A DNA stretch of 12,614 bases, taken from JBBQBM01 sp038317375 (GTDB lineage Bacteria > Patescibacteriota > Saccharimonadia > Saccharimonadales > JAGQMS01). This document shows positions 5,806 to 12,383 of the stretch, piece by piece. The notes beneath the pieces are model-generated. The model did not search any database. It was not told the origin of the DNA and was given only the letters and a program-made list of their open reading frames with translations. The number at the start of each line of letters is the position of its first letter. The stretch's first letter is position 1. The stretch is from positions 1-12,614 of the forward strand of contig JBBQBM010000021.1 in NCBI GenBank assembly GCA_038317375.1, read 5' to 3'. The translations under genes and the position numbers were made by a program.

Positions 5806-6373
5806 CGACAGTCGAGCCGGTAGTTGCTTCAAGATAATTCGGAATCTGGTCTCTAAATAAGTTAAGTGCGGCGGAGGTGTTGCCGCCGAAAGATCTTGCT
5901 ATTGAGCAAGACGTAGACCAAAGGTCTTGCGTTGTCTTTATGCCACGCAGAATTTCTAGATGATATACACGGCCTAGGGCGCACTCACCGGTATATTTAT
6001 TGTTAGTAGTCGACGCGCTAACCGTATAACCCGCTCGATCAAGAGCTTGGGCGAAAGCTTCGAAGGCCTTTTGATTATTCGTATATGTGCTCTTTTTTAT
6101 CTCAACATTATTGTAGGTTTTATAAAGAGTAACTGTTCGGCTACTGGCGCTAATATCAATTCGCATAGACTGGTGTTTCTCGTCAGCGATAACCGGCCCG
6201 TCAACATATAGTCGTAAGGTAGTGTCGGCTTTTAGCTGTTCGACTAGTGGTTTTGCAACAGCTTTACTATTTGTGGTTTTGTCATTATTTATGATATTTC
6301 GGATCATAATCGACCCGACTACAATTGCTATCACAATGACAATAAGTCCAAAAAACCAATTCACATATTTCAT
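5798..6373 (-). CDS. Membrane-anchored protein of unknown function
   Basis: 191 residues, not recognised. Residues 7-25 form a hydrophobic helix (WFFGLIVIVIAIVVGSIMI) followed by a polar linker (NNDKTTNSKAVAK), indicating a single N-terminal anchor with an outside domain. The domain from about 45 on alternates beta-like strands and helices (RTVTLYKTYNNVEI; KAFEAFAQALDRAGYTVSA) and has two cysteines, C131 and C156, that could form a disulfide. It is not a lipoprotein: no Cys follows the hydrophobic stretch. It lies after the sigma factor but has its own strong promoter with the -10 only 9 nt before the ATG. It overlaps the convergent DciA-like gene by 8 bp. Confidence 0.72.
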   Translation of the reverse strand: MKYVNWFFGLIVIVIAIVVGSIMIRNIINNDKTTNSKAVAKPLVEQLKADTTLRLYVDGPVIADEKHQSMRIDISASSRTVTLYKTYNNVEIKKSTYTNNQKAFEAFAQALDRAGYTVSASTTNNKYTGECALGRVYHLEILRGIKTTQDLWSTSCSIARSFGGNTSAALNLFRDQIPNYLEATTGSTVAR

Positions 6374-6382
6374 AGAAATAAT

Positions 6383-6412
6383 ATTATAACATTTGTACTA
6401 CTTAACAGTCAA
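6383..6412 (-). promoter_or_regulatory. Strong promoter for the membrane-protein gene, near-leaderless
   Basis: TTGACT (6407-6412, within the last codons of the sigma gene), an 18-nt spacer and TATAAT (6383-6388) on the minus strand. The -10 ends 9 nt before the ATG at 6373, so the leader would be about 0-3 nt. There is no Shine-Dalgarno site. Confidence 0.7.
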
Positions 6413-7460
6413 GCCAGGGATGATCAATAGGTTTAGGTTTCACTAAGGCCGCCCGTCGTGCTTTTTCTTTCTCTACTACTCCCACCAACCCCGGGCGTTC
6501 ACTGAGGTCTACCAGGACATCGCCTTCCAATATCCTGCATCGAATTTTATACATCGCACCGGCTTCTATCTGTTGCACAGCTTGTCTTTTTATACCGAGC
6601 AACTCGCCTATCTTGCTAAATGGCATATCATCGACATAACGCAACTCAATCACTCTGATCTCCCGAGGCGTTAGACCACTAGTAAGATCATTAAACGGGA
6701 TGTCGGTATTTTGTCGTGCGGCTAGCGACATATCTTCGCCACCCAATATACTACCAAGAGTAGCCGTACCGTGCTCGCCAACCTGAACATCAAGTGACGC
6801 TGGCAACTTGAGCATGTACTCGTCCATCTCTAAATCATAAAGCTCCTCAACGCTAAGTTGCAGCTTATCGGCGCATATCCCCCTTATGCCTATTTCATCC
6901 AATGACGAGTTTTTTGACTTAACCTCTTCATAAATACGCCGATAACTTTTGATTTTTTTTAGTTGATCTACGGTTATGTGTATAGTTCTGCCCTGATCAG
7001 CTTCCGCTCTTTGCATAGAGCTATATATACGAGCATACGCAAAAGTAGAAAACTTATTTCCTAGGTCCGGGTCGAATTTATCGACTGCACCTATGAGTGC
7101 GATATTTCCATTCTGGATTAAGTCGATCATATGGACGGGAGATCTAGCAAATGCCTTAGCGATAGAAACAACCAATCGCAAGTTGGCCTTGATAAAATCC
7201 TTTTTAGCCTTATAGCCACGCTGGAGTGTCTGCTCTAAATCCTCTCGGGATAGATCGGTGAATGAAGTGAGCTCTAAATCTGGATCACTGTCGACAGCCT
7301 GTAGAATTTCTTGTGCCTCAACTGCAGCTCGAATCTCTAAAGCAAGCTCAACCTCTCTGTCTGAGTCAATAAGTTCCGCGTCGCGACGAATGTCATTCAT
7401 GTAGATTTGGGCAGAATCGATACTCTCACCAGTCCTGCTGCTAGCTCCGGGAACACTCAT
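6402..7460 (-). CDS. Sigma-70 family RNA polymerase sigma factor, divergent region 2
   Basis: Directs RNA polymerase to promoters. From the ATG at 7460 (352 residues) the order is region 1.2 (DSAQIYMNDIRRDAELIDSD), region 2 (KDFIKANLRLVVSIAKAFA, MIDLIQNGNIALIGAVDKFD, KFSTFAYARIYSSMQRAEAD and QGRTIHIT), a region 3-like helical part (SSLDEIGIRGICADKLQLSV), and region 4 (LTPREIRVIELRY and the HTH FSKIGELLGIKRQAVQQIEA). A basic extension of about 45 residues follows. There is no acidic region 1.1. The WWIRQAITR segment that reads the -10 is YARIYSSMQR here, losing both Trp and the Gln/Thr that read -12. This suggests an alternative factor or altered specificity. The start at 7460 has AGAGGT 9 nt upstream; a TTG two codons earlier is less likely. 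Confidence 0.9.
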   Translation of the reverse strand: MSVPGASSRTGESIDSAQIYMNDIRRDAELIDSDREVELALEIRAAVEAQEILQAVDSDPDLELTSFTDLSREDLEQTLQRGYKAKKDFIKANLRLVVSIAKAFARSPVHMIDLIQNGNIALIGAVDKFDPDLGNKFSTFAYARIYSSMQRAEADQGRTIHITVDQLKKIKSYRRIYEEVKSKNSSLDEIGIRGICADKLQLSVEELYDLEMDEYMLKLPASLDVQVGEHGTATLGSILGGEDMSLAARQNTDIPFNDLTSGLTPREIRVIELRYVDDMPFSKIGELLGIKRQAVQQIEAGAMYKIRCRILEGDVLVDLSERPGLVGVVEKEKARRAALVKPKPIDHPWLDC

Positions 7461-7469
7461 TCTCAATAT

Positions 7470-7475
7470 ACCTCT
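7470..7475 (-). promoter_or_regulatory. Ribosome binding site of the sigma factor gene
   Basis: AGAGGT on the minus strand lies 9 nt before the ATG at 7460 and favours it over the TTG at 7466. A -10-like TATAAC (7476-7481) lies directly upstream, but a start from it would remove part of the site, so the real promoter may be further upstream. Confidence 0.45.
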
Positions 7476-7517
7476 GTTATAAGATATATTCTACAATATT
7501 AACTTAATTTATGCAAT

Positions 7518-8090
7518 TTATCCTTGACCGAGAAGTACTTTTAACTCTTTGGAGCAAGACTCTGAATCTTCGAAAACTATACCTTTCATTCCCAAAGCTA
7601 TGGCACTGTCTATGTTGCGCTTAGCATCGTCGATCATCACGCATTCTTGCGGCTTCACCCCAAGTTTATCGATGGCATATAAGTACACCTCTGGATCTGG
7701 CTTCATTAGACCAATATTCGAGCTTACGAATGTCTGTTCGAACAGTTTATCTAGACCAAGGTGTTGCATGACTGGCAATAGTTGCTCGGCACTGGCATTC
7801 GAAAGCAGTACGACACGATATTTCTGGCGAAGCATACTAATAAGTTCAACTATCCCCGGCTTGATTCTGTGCTCCGCATAACGCTTCATCACTTTATCAA
7901 CTGGGAGGTTGATGTCTTTAGATACCGCCTCACAAAATTCCTGCCACGAAATCATGTCCAGGTTTACCTCATTAGATAGTTTTTGTATGTATTCGCTTTT
8001 ATAGTGCCCGGCTTCGAGGCCTTTAACACGATACCAAAAAGCATCCTGAGCAATCACACCATAATAGTCGAATATTATTACTTTTATCAT
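7518..8090 (-). CDS. HAD-superfamily hydrolase, YihX-like subfamily
   Basis: 190 residues with all four HAD motifs: the nucleophile D8 in FDYYGVI, motif II LLSNAS (S97), motif III K130 in MKPDPEVY, and motif IV IDDAKRNID (D154/D155). A helical cap fills about residues 15-80. The second motif I Asp (DxD) is Tyr, as in the DxxG/N-V subgroup that includes YihX-type sugar phosphatases and haloacid or epoxide hydrolase N-domains. The general acid is therefore missing or supplied differently, and the substrate is unknown; a small phosphorylated sugar or nucleotide is most likely. It starts 1 nt after the stop of the NUDIX gene upstream, so translation is probably coupled. Confidence 0.88.
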   Translation of the reverse strand: MIKVIIFDYYGVIAQDAFWYRVKGLEAGHYKSEYIQKLSNEVNLDMISWQEFCEAVSKDINLPVDKVMKRYAEHRIKPGIVELISMLRQKYRVVLLSNASAEQLLPVMQHLGLDKLFEQTFVSSNIGLMKPDPEVYLYAIDKLGVKPQECVMIDDAKRNIDSAIALGMKGIVFEDSESCSKELKVLLGQG

Positions 8091-8091
8091 A

Positions 8092-8634
8092 CTACCGCCA
8101 CTCGTCTAAATTCTGCGGCTCCCAATCGTTAAGACATGTATTAAAGACGAACAAACCAATCTCTTTAACATTTGTCTTAATGACTTCCTCGGTTAACAAT
8201 TGTAGCTCTGCTTCAGAAACGAGTTTAAAGTCGACTGATTCACCCTCGCCGGCTTTTGCGCTTGGAGGTTGATCGGTGGTGAACGCATACGCAATATCAG
8301 TGTGGTTGTGCAAAGGGTCAAAGGTATGCGTATTGATACACACTGGATACGGGTGGAGGTTAGCATCTGAAAGACTAGTTATCATCCCCGGCGGTTGGAG
8401 TAATTTCAACTGACTAGGCTCGTAGCCAGTCTCCTCTGCCAACTCATGAAGTACTGCCTGCCATGGAGTTTCGTTTAGCTCAACATGTCCGCCGAACTGC
8501 AATAATTTATGCAATTTCTTATGTCGATGAAGGAGTAGCTTCGGCTTACCGTGTTCGTCAAGGCGATCAAGGCGAATAATAAACGCGCTTGCTGTAAAAT
8601 CATGCTCTCCCGGCTGTGTATGTATGTGTGGCAT
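8092..8634 (-). CDS. NUDIX hydrolase (first of two)
   Basis: Hydrolyses nucleoside diphosphates linked to another moiety. The 180-residue protein has a NUDIX box at residues 49-71 (GHVELNETPWQAVLHELAEE then TGY) fitting Gx5Ex7REUxEExGU, except that the Arg is His (H63). The metal-binding glutamates E64, E67 and E68 are kept. An opening strand (HDFTASAFIIRLD) and LLLHRHKKLHKLLQFGGH precede the box as in the common fold. The substrate cannot be assigned. The stop is 1 nt from the HAD gene start, and a 42-nt gap separates it from the second NUDIX gene. A TAGTAT box ends 6 nt before the ATG, but without a -35 it is weak evidence for a separate promoter. Confidence 0.9.
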   Translation of the reverse strand: MPHIHTQPGEHDFTASAFIIRLDRLDEHGKPKLLLHRHKKLHKLLQFGGHVELNETPWQAVLHELAEETGYEPSQLKLLQPPGMITSLSDANLHPYPVCINTHTFDPLHNHTDIAYAFTTDQPPSAKAGEGESVDFKLVSEAELQLLTEEVIKTNVKEIGLFVFNTCLNDWEPQNLDEWR

Positions 8635-8676
8635 ACACTTATACTACCAAGATACTAACCTATTCGTACTAATAGC

Positions 8677-9237
8677 TTACTGTCGTTTCAACCATTGAAG
8701 GAGAACTAGCGCCATGCGTTCTTCTTGCATTTTGCCTTTTAAGATAAGATCTTCCGCTTCTGAAAACGAAAACCAGTTATCGTTCTCGATTTTTTCGCCG
8801 AATTCGCCTGCTTCGTTATTTTGCCCCTCATGATGAACTTTCCAATCCTTAACTACATAAACGTACAAATCCCACTCGACTGTTGCGCCAAGCGTGCTCT
8901 TTTTGAAAAACCCACACGACACAACATCGATACCGACTTCTTCATGTGCTTCAATCTTTACTCGCTTTTCAAGTTCAGGGTCCAGATCTGTGCCGCTTTT
9001 ACGCCATGCCTCAAACTCATCAAGCGTATCGAAAACTTTACCTCCAGGTAATCTATAATCCCAGTCTTTTAGCTCATATCTAAACTCCTTCGAAAGCAAA
9101 ACTTTTGAGACTTTTGTATCAACAATAATCAAACGTACGCCGGGAGTCCGCCTAGCAACTTCGAAGACTTTCCCGTCAGATTTAGGAATCTGCACTAGCT
9201 CAAAAATCTTCCCTTTTGCAATAATTTCTTCTTCCAT
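8677..9237 (-). CDS. NUDIX hydrolase with expanded box, ADP-ribose pyrophosphatase-like
   Basis: 186 residues. An N-terminal strand set (IIAKGKIFELVQIPKSDGKV; RTPGVRLIIVDTKVSKVLLSK; EFRYELKDWDYRLPGGKV) resembles ADP-ribose pyrophosphatases, where EFR...LPGG precedes the box. The box itself is split: it opens at GGKVFD (65-70) and ends in EAHEEVGI (96-103), with about 15 extra residues (including EFEAWRKSGTDLDPELEKR) in the loop. The box Arg is Ile, but the glutamates E96, E99 and E100 remain. The start at 9237 has the best ribosome site in the window (GGAGG, 6-nt spacer) and lies inside the upstream phosphatase gene, overlapping it by 43 nt. The substrate is uncertain. Confidence 0.87.
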   Translation of the reverse strand: MEEEIIAKGKIFELVQIPKSDGKVFEVARRTPGVRLIIVDTKVSKVLLSKEFRYELKDWDYRLPGGKVFDTLDEFEAWRKSGTDLDPELEKRVKIEAHEEVGIDVVSCGFFKKSTLGATVEWDLYVYVVKDWKVHHEGQNNEAGEFGEKIENDNWFSFSEAEDLILKGKMQEERMALVLLQWLKRQ

Positions 9238-9713
9238 AGCTCTCCTCCCTTCCTTCCCAGACGTTTATGTATTAGTTCATCTAACTGAGTAGCTGTCCTA
9301 TGATATGTATCTAAATCTTCCTCGAAAGGATCAGCAATTTCACCACCATCAATCCTAAGTAGGCTTGCTTTAACGACCTGATCTGGAAAATGAACTTTTA
9401 TGTACTGTAAGTGGCGGGGGCTCATAGTCCAAACCACATCAGCGTTAGTGAGTAACTCATCTGTTATTTGGCGCGATCGATGAAATGATAGATCGATTCC
9501 TCTTTCTCCCATTACTGTTATCGCATGCTCGGTAGCTGGAGAAACTTCTTGAACATCTATTCCAGCAGAAGATACTGAATATCCAGTTTTTATTAGTTTA
9601 TCGGGAGGAATATTAAGTATTTCCTCAATTATATTGCGTGCCAGAACCTCAGCTATAGGGCTACGACAGGTGTTGCCAGTACATACAAACATAAGTTTTT
9701 TTGGTATATCCAT
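9195..9713 (-). CDS. Low-molecular-weight phosphatase, YwlE-like (possible protein-arginine phosphatase)
   Basis: 172 residues from the ATG at 9713. The N-terminus MDIPKKLMFVCTGNTCRSPI carries the CX5RS phosphatase loop (nucleophile C11, R17), and the general-acid motif is IADPFEEDLDTY (D128). SSAGIDVQEVSPATEHAI and MSPRHLQYIK are also typical. The residue after Asn in the loop is Thr (T15), aligning with Thr11 of Bacillus YwlE, the residue reported to favour phospho-arginine; tyrosine-specific members have a larger residue there. A tyrosine phosphatase or arsenate-reductase-like role remains possible. The open frame extends to 9899, but that part lies inside polA and has no family match. It begins 13 nt after polA and overlaps the next NUDIX gene by 43 nt. 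Confidence 0.88.
   Translation of the reverse strand: MDIPKKLMFVCTGNTCRSPIAEVLARNIIEEILNIPPDKLIKTGYSVSSAGIDVQEVSPATEHAITVMGERGIDLSFHRSRQITDELLTNADVVWTMSPRHLQYIKVHFPDQVVKASLLRIDGGEIADPFEEDLDTYHRTATQLDELIHKRLGRKGGELWKKKLLQKGRFLS
9244..9248 (-). promoter_or_regulatory. Strong Shine-Dalgarno site of the second NUDIX gene
   Basis: GGAGG on the minus strand, in a GGGAGGAGAG run, lies 6 nt before the ATG at 9237, inside the phosphatase coding sequence. It fixes this start and shows that the ribosomes use an anti-Shine-Dalgarno sequence, although several first genes here lack such sites. Confidence 0.75.
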
Positions 9714-9726
9714 ATAAGAAGTCCGC

Positions 9727-12342
9727 TTACAACTCACCCCAGTTTTTGCCTTGCGAAACATCGACCTGAAGTTTGATACCAAGTGTTGGGTAGATATTTT
9801 CCATAGCGTCTTTAAGTATCCGCGAAACCTCTTCTGCCTTAAATTCATCGCATTCCACCAGAATGCTGTCATGAATTTGCAAAAGTTGGCTGCAGCCATG
9901 AGTGAGTTTTTTCTCGAGCTCTATCATCGCCATTTTCATAAGGTCGGCTTCAGTGCCTTGGATTGGCATGTTTACAGCTTGGCGATAAGCCGCTTCGCGA
10001 ACAATGAAGTTACTCGACTTAACATCTGGTGTAGGGCGACGGCGACCGAACAGAGTCTCGACAAAACCTTTCTCGAACGCTTGTTCACGCAGTTTCTTTA
10101 TATATTCGCGTAGGGGTTCGCGCTTTTCAAAATATTTATCAATAAAATCTTTAGCTTCTACGAAACTCATGCCCGTCCCGGCCGCTAATCCATGAGGTGT
10201 CTGCCCATACAATATCCCGAAGTTCACTGCCTTAGCTTGGTAGCGCATGTCTTTAGTAACATCCTCGAGCGCCGTCCCAAAAACCTGGCTAGCCGTTAGT
10301 GTGTGGATATCGATGCCGCTATTAAACGCCTCGATCATGTCGGCGTCGCCAGCCATGACGGCCGCAAGCCGAAGCTCGAACTGCGAGTAGTCGGCACTAA
10401 CTAGAACCTTGCCCTTCCCTGCCACAAAAGCTTTGCGTATCGTCTTACCAAGTTCGGTGCGCACCGGAATATTTTGCAAATTAGGGTCGACGCTGCTCAG
10501 CCGGCCAGTCGGTGCGACAGTCATATTGAAAGTCGTATGTACTCGACTATTAGCGTCAACTAGTTTTGGCAAAGTGTCGATATAGGTGCTTTTGAGTTTA
10601 GTGTATTCGCGGTACTGAGTGATGCAGTCGATTATCGGGTGTAGCTCACGAAGCTTATCAAGCACGTCAACGGCCGTACTATAGCCAGTCTTGCCTTTTT
10701 TGACTCCAACCGTGGATAGCTCCATGTCTTCGAACAAGACTTTGCTAAGTTGCTGGGGGCTTGAGATGTTGAACTCCGATCCAGCGTGACCATATATTGT
10801 TTGAACAATATCGCTAATCCTGTCTTCGAAACCTTTACTCATTTTATCTAGATAGGCGCCGTCAAGTTCGATACCTTTTACTTCCATCTCGGCCAAAATT
10901 GGTACAACCGGCCATTCTATGGAGGTAGCAAGTTTTAAGACTGTAGGGGTTAGCGTGAGAGATTCCTTTTGGTCAATATAAAGCGAGCGAATCAGACTAG
11001 TAACCTCGCCGGCCCGCATGGTAAGAGCTTCAACATCGATCTCGTCGATGTCCGAACCTTCGTAGCCCAAATCGTTGGCGGCGAGTTCGGAAAGCGATCC
11101 GTCACGTCTTAGACTATTGATTAAGAAGGCTCCTATTTGAACATCGTGTCCTAGCTTGGGTAGCATTGCTCCGGCTTGAACAAAAATCTTGAGTGTTTTT
11201 TTAATGTCATAGCCAACTAACTCGGCATCTTTGAATAACCCAAGCGTTTCTTTTAGATCTTTTCTAAGATCAATCGTCGAAACTTCTCCAGGCTTTCGGC
11301 TGATTATCAGAAGTTCTGGACCTTTACCGTGAGCACCGTTAGAACGAGAGTGGATGATCACCTCGCCGCTCACTGACTTACCGTCAAAAGGCACAACCTT
11401 GTCGACCTTCAGCTCGGATTTGTCGCCTTCAAATAGCGAATGGCTCTCATTCTCGTCAACCCTCATTGACTCCGGTAATTGTTTGAGCAAACTTCTGAAT
11501 TCAAACTTGCGCATCAGGTCCGCCAAAAGCTTGGCGTCCAGCTTCTTAATGTCCATTTCTTTTAGATCTAAATCGATTGGTGCGTCCTCATAAAGCGTTA
11601 CTAACTGTTTAGAAAGCGCCGATATCTCCCGACCGACAACCAACTTTTTGGCTGTTGTATCTTTAATGTTCTCTAAGTTCTCGTAAATATTGTCTAGGGT
11701 CTTATACTGCTTCAAAAGTTCTAGCGCTGTCTTTTCTCCGATGCCAGCCACTCCAGGAATATTGTCGGAACCGTCGCCTTTCAAAGACTTAAGATCAACA
11801 AATTGTTCTGGCCCGATACCGTATTTTTCTTTGAAACTTTCTGGCGTCAATTCTTGAATATTGCTTAAGCCCTTTTTAAGCAAATAGACATGCGTCAGCG
11901 GGCTGACACATTGCAAAAGATCAAGGTCCGAAGATATTAGGATTGTCTCGATCCCTTTTTTCTCAGCTTTTTTTGCGAGACCGGCCATAATGTCGTCGGC
12001 CTCGTAATCATCGAGTTCATAAAGTGGCCAATTGCAAGCTTTTAGATATTCATGAAGCAGCGGAATCTGGATATAAAAATCTGGTGGCGCAGGCTTACGG
12101 CCGGCTTTATAAGCTGGATAAAGTTCTAATCTTTTTCGAATGTTGGTCTTGGGTTTGTCCCAGGCAACACAGACATAATCTGGCTTTAAACGCTTAATAA
12201 CTTCTAGTGAAAGCACTGCAAAACCATAAACTCCGCCAGTCGGTGTGCCATCTTTTGTGCTCAAGTTCGGCATGGCATAGTAGCCACGATAAAAAACCGA
12301 TTTACCGTCAATAATAACTAGACGTTTTTTTGCCTCTGACAT
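9727..12342 (-). CDS. polA: DNA polymerase I
   Basis: Repair and Okazaki-fragment polymerase, 871 residues. The 5'-3' exonuclease is complete (about 1-290): IIDGKSVFYRGYYAM, CVAWDKPKTNIRKRLELYPAYK, YEADDIMAGLA, SSDLDLLQ, and the helix-hairpin-helix GDGSDNIPGVAGIGEKTALEL cut at about 189-209. The 3'-5' exonuclease domain (about 325-470) keeps only a rough fold: the motif I acidic pair is not visible, so proofreading is probably absent, as in Taq and Bacillus polymerases. The polymerase part has motif A VSADYSQFELRL (D651), the O-helix RYQAKAVNFGILYG (R700, K704, F708, Y712) and motif C QIHDSILVE (D826, E830). The residue after Gln in motif A is Phe (F655), where most family members have Ile. 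The phosphatase gene follows after 13 nt. Confidence 0.97.
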   Translation of the reverse strand: MSEAKKRLVIIDGKSVFYRGYYAMPNLSTKDGTPTGGVYGFAVLSLEVIKRLKPDYVCVAWDKPKTNIRKRLELYPAYKAGRKPAPPDFYIQIPLLHEYLKACNWPLYELDDYEADDIMAGLAKKAEKKGIETILISSDLDLLQCVSPLTHVYLLKKGLSNIQELTPESFKEKYGIGPEQFVDLKSLKGDGSDNIPGVAGIGEKTALELLKQYKTLDNIYENLENIKDTTAKKLVVGREISALSKQLVTLYEDAPIDLDLKEMDIKKLDAKLLADLMRKFEFRSLLKQLPESMRVDENESHSLFEGDKSELKVDKVVPFDGKSVSGEVIIHSRSNGAHGKGPELLIISRKPGEVSTIDLRKDLKETLGLFKDAELVGYDIKKTLKIFVQAGAMLPKLGHDVQIGAFLINSLRRDGSLSELAANDLGYEGSDIDEIDVEALTMRAGEVTSLIRSLYIDQKESLTLTPTVLKLATSIEWPVVPILAEMEVKGIELDGAYLDKMSKGFEDRISDIVQTIYGHAGSEFNISSPQQLSKVLFEDMELSTVGVKKGKTGYSTAVDVLDKLRELHPIIDCITQYREYTKLKSTYIDTLPKLVDANSRVHTTFNMTVAPTGRLSSVDPNLQNIPVRTELGKTIRKAFVAGKGKVLVSADYSQFELRLAAVMAGDADMIEAFNSGIDIHTLTASQVFGTALEDVTKDMRYQAKAVNFGILYGQTPHGLAAGTGMSFVEAKDFIDKYFEKREPLREYIKKLREQAFEKGFVETLFGRRRPTPDVKSSNFIVREAAYRQAVNMPIQGTEADLMKMAMIELEKKLTHGCSQLLQIHDSILVECDEFKAEEVSRILKDAMENIYPTLGIKLQVDVSQGKNWGEL

Positions 12343-12351
12343 ACTCCTAAA

Positions 12352-12382
12352 AGTATACCACCTCTGTTAGCAACTATTACAA
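12352..12382 (-). promoter_or_regulatory. Extended -10 promoter for polA, near-leaderless
   Basis: TGGTATACT on the minus strand is an extended -10 (TG-N-TATACT, hexamer 12352-12357). It ends 9 nt before the polA ATG. A weak -35, TTGTAA (12377-12382), lies 19 nt upstream and runs up to the stop codon of the gene before. AGGAG lies only 1 nt before the ATG, too close for normal use. Confidence 0.5.
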
Positions 12383-12383
12383 A

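Noticed and set aside
8635..8676. Hairpin CTATT/AATAG between the two NUDIX genes
   Set aside because: A 5-bp AT-rich stem with no T run is within chance expectation for this base composition.
9714..9899. N-terminal extension of the phosphatase frame to 9899 (62 extra residues)
   Set aside because: It lies wholly inside polA in another frame, has no family match, and the family N-terminus begins at the ATG at 9713.
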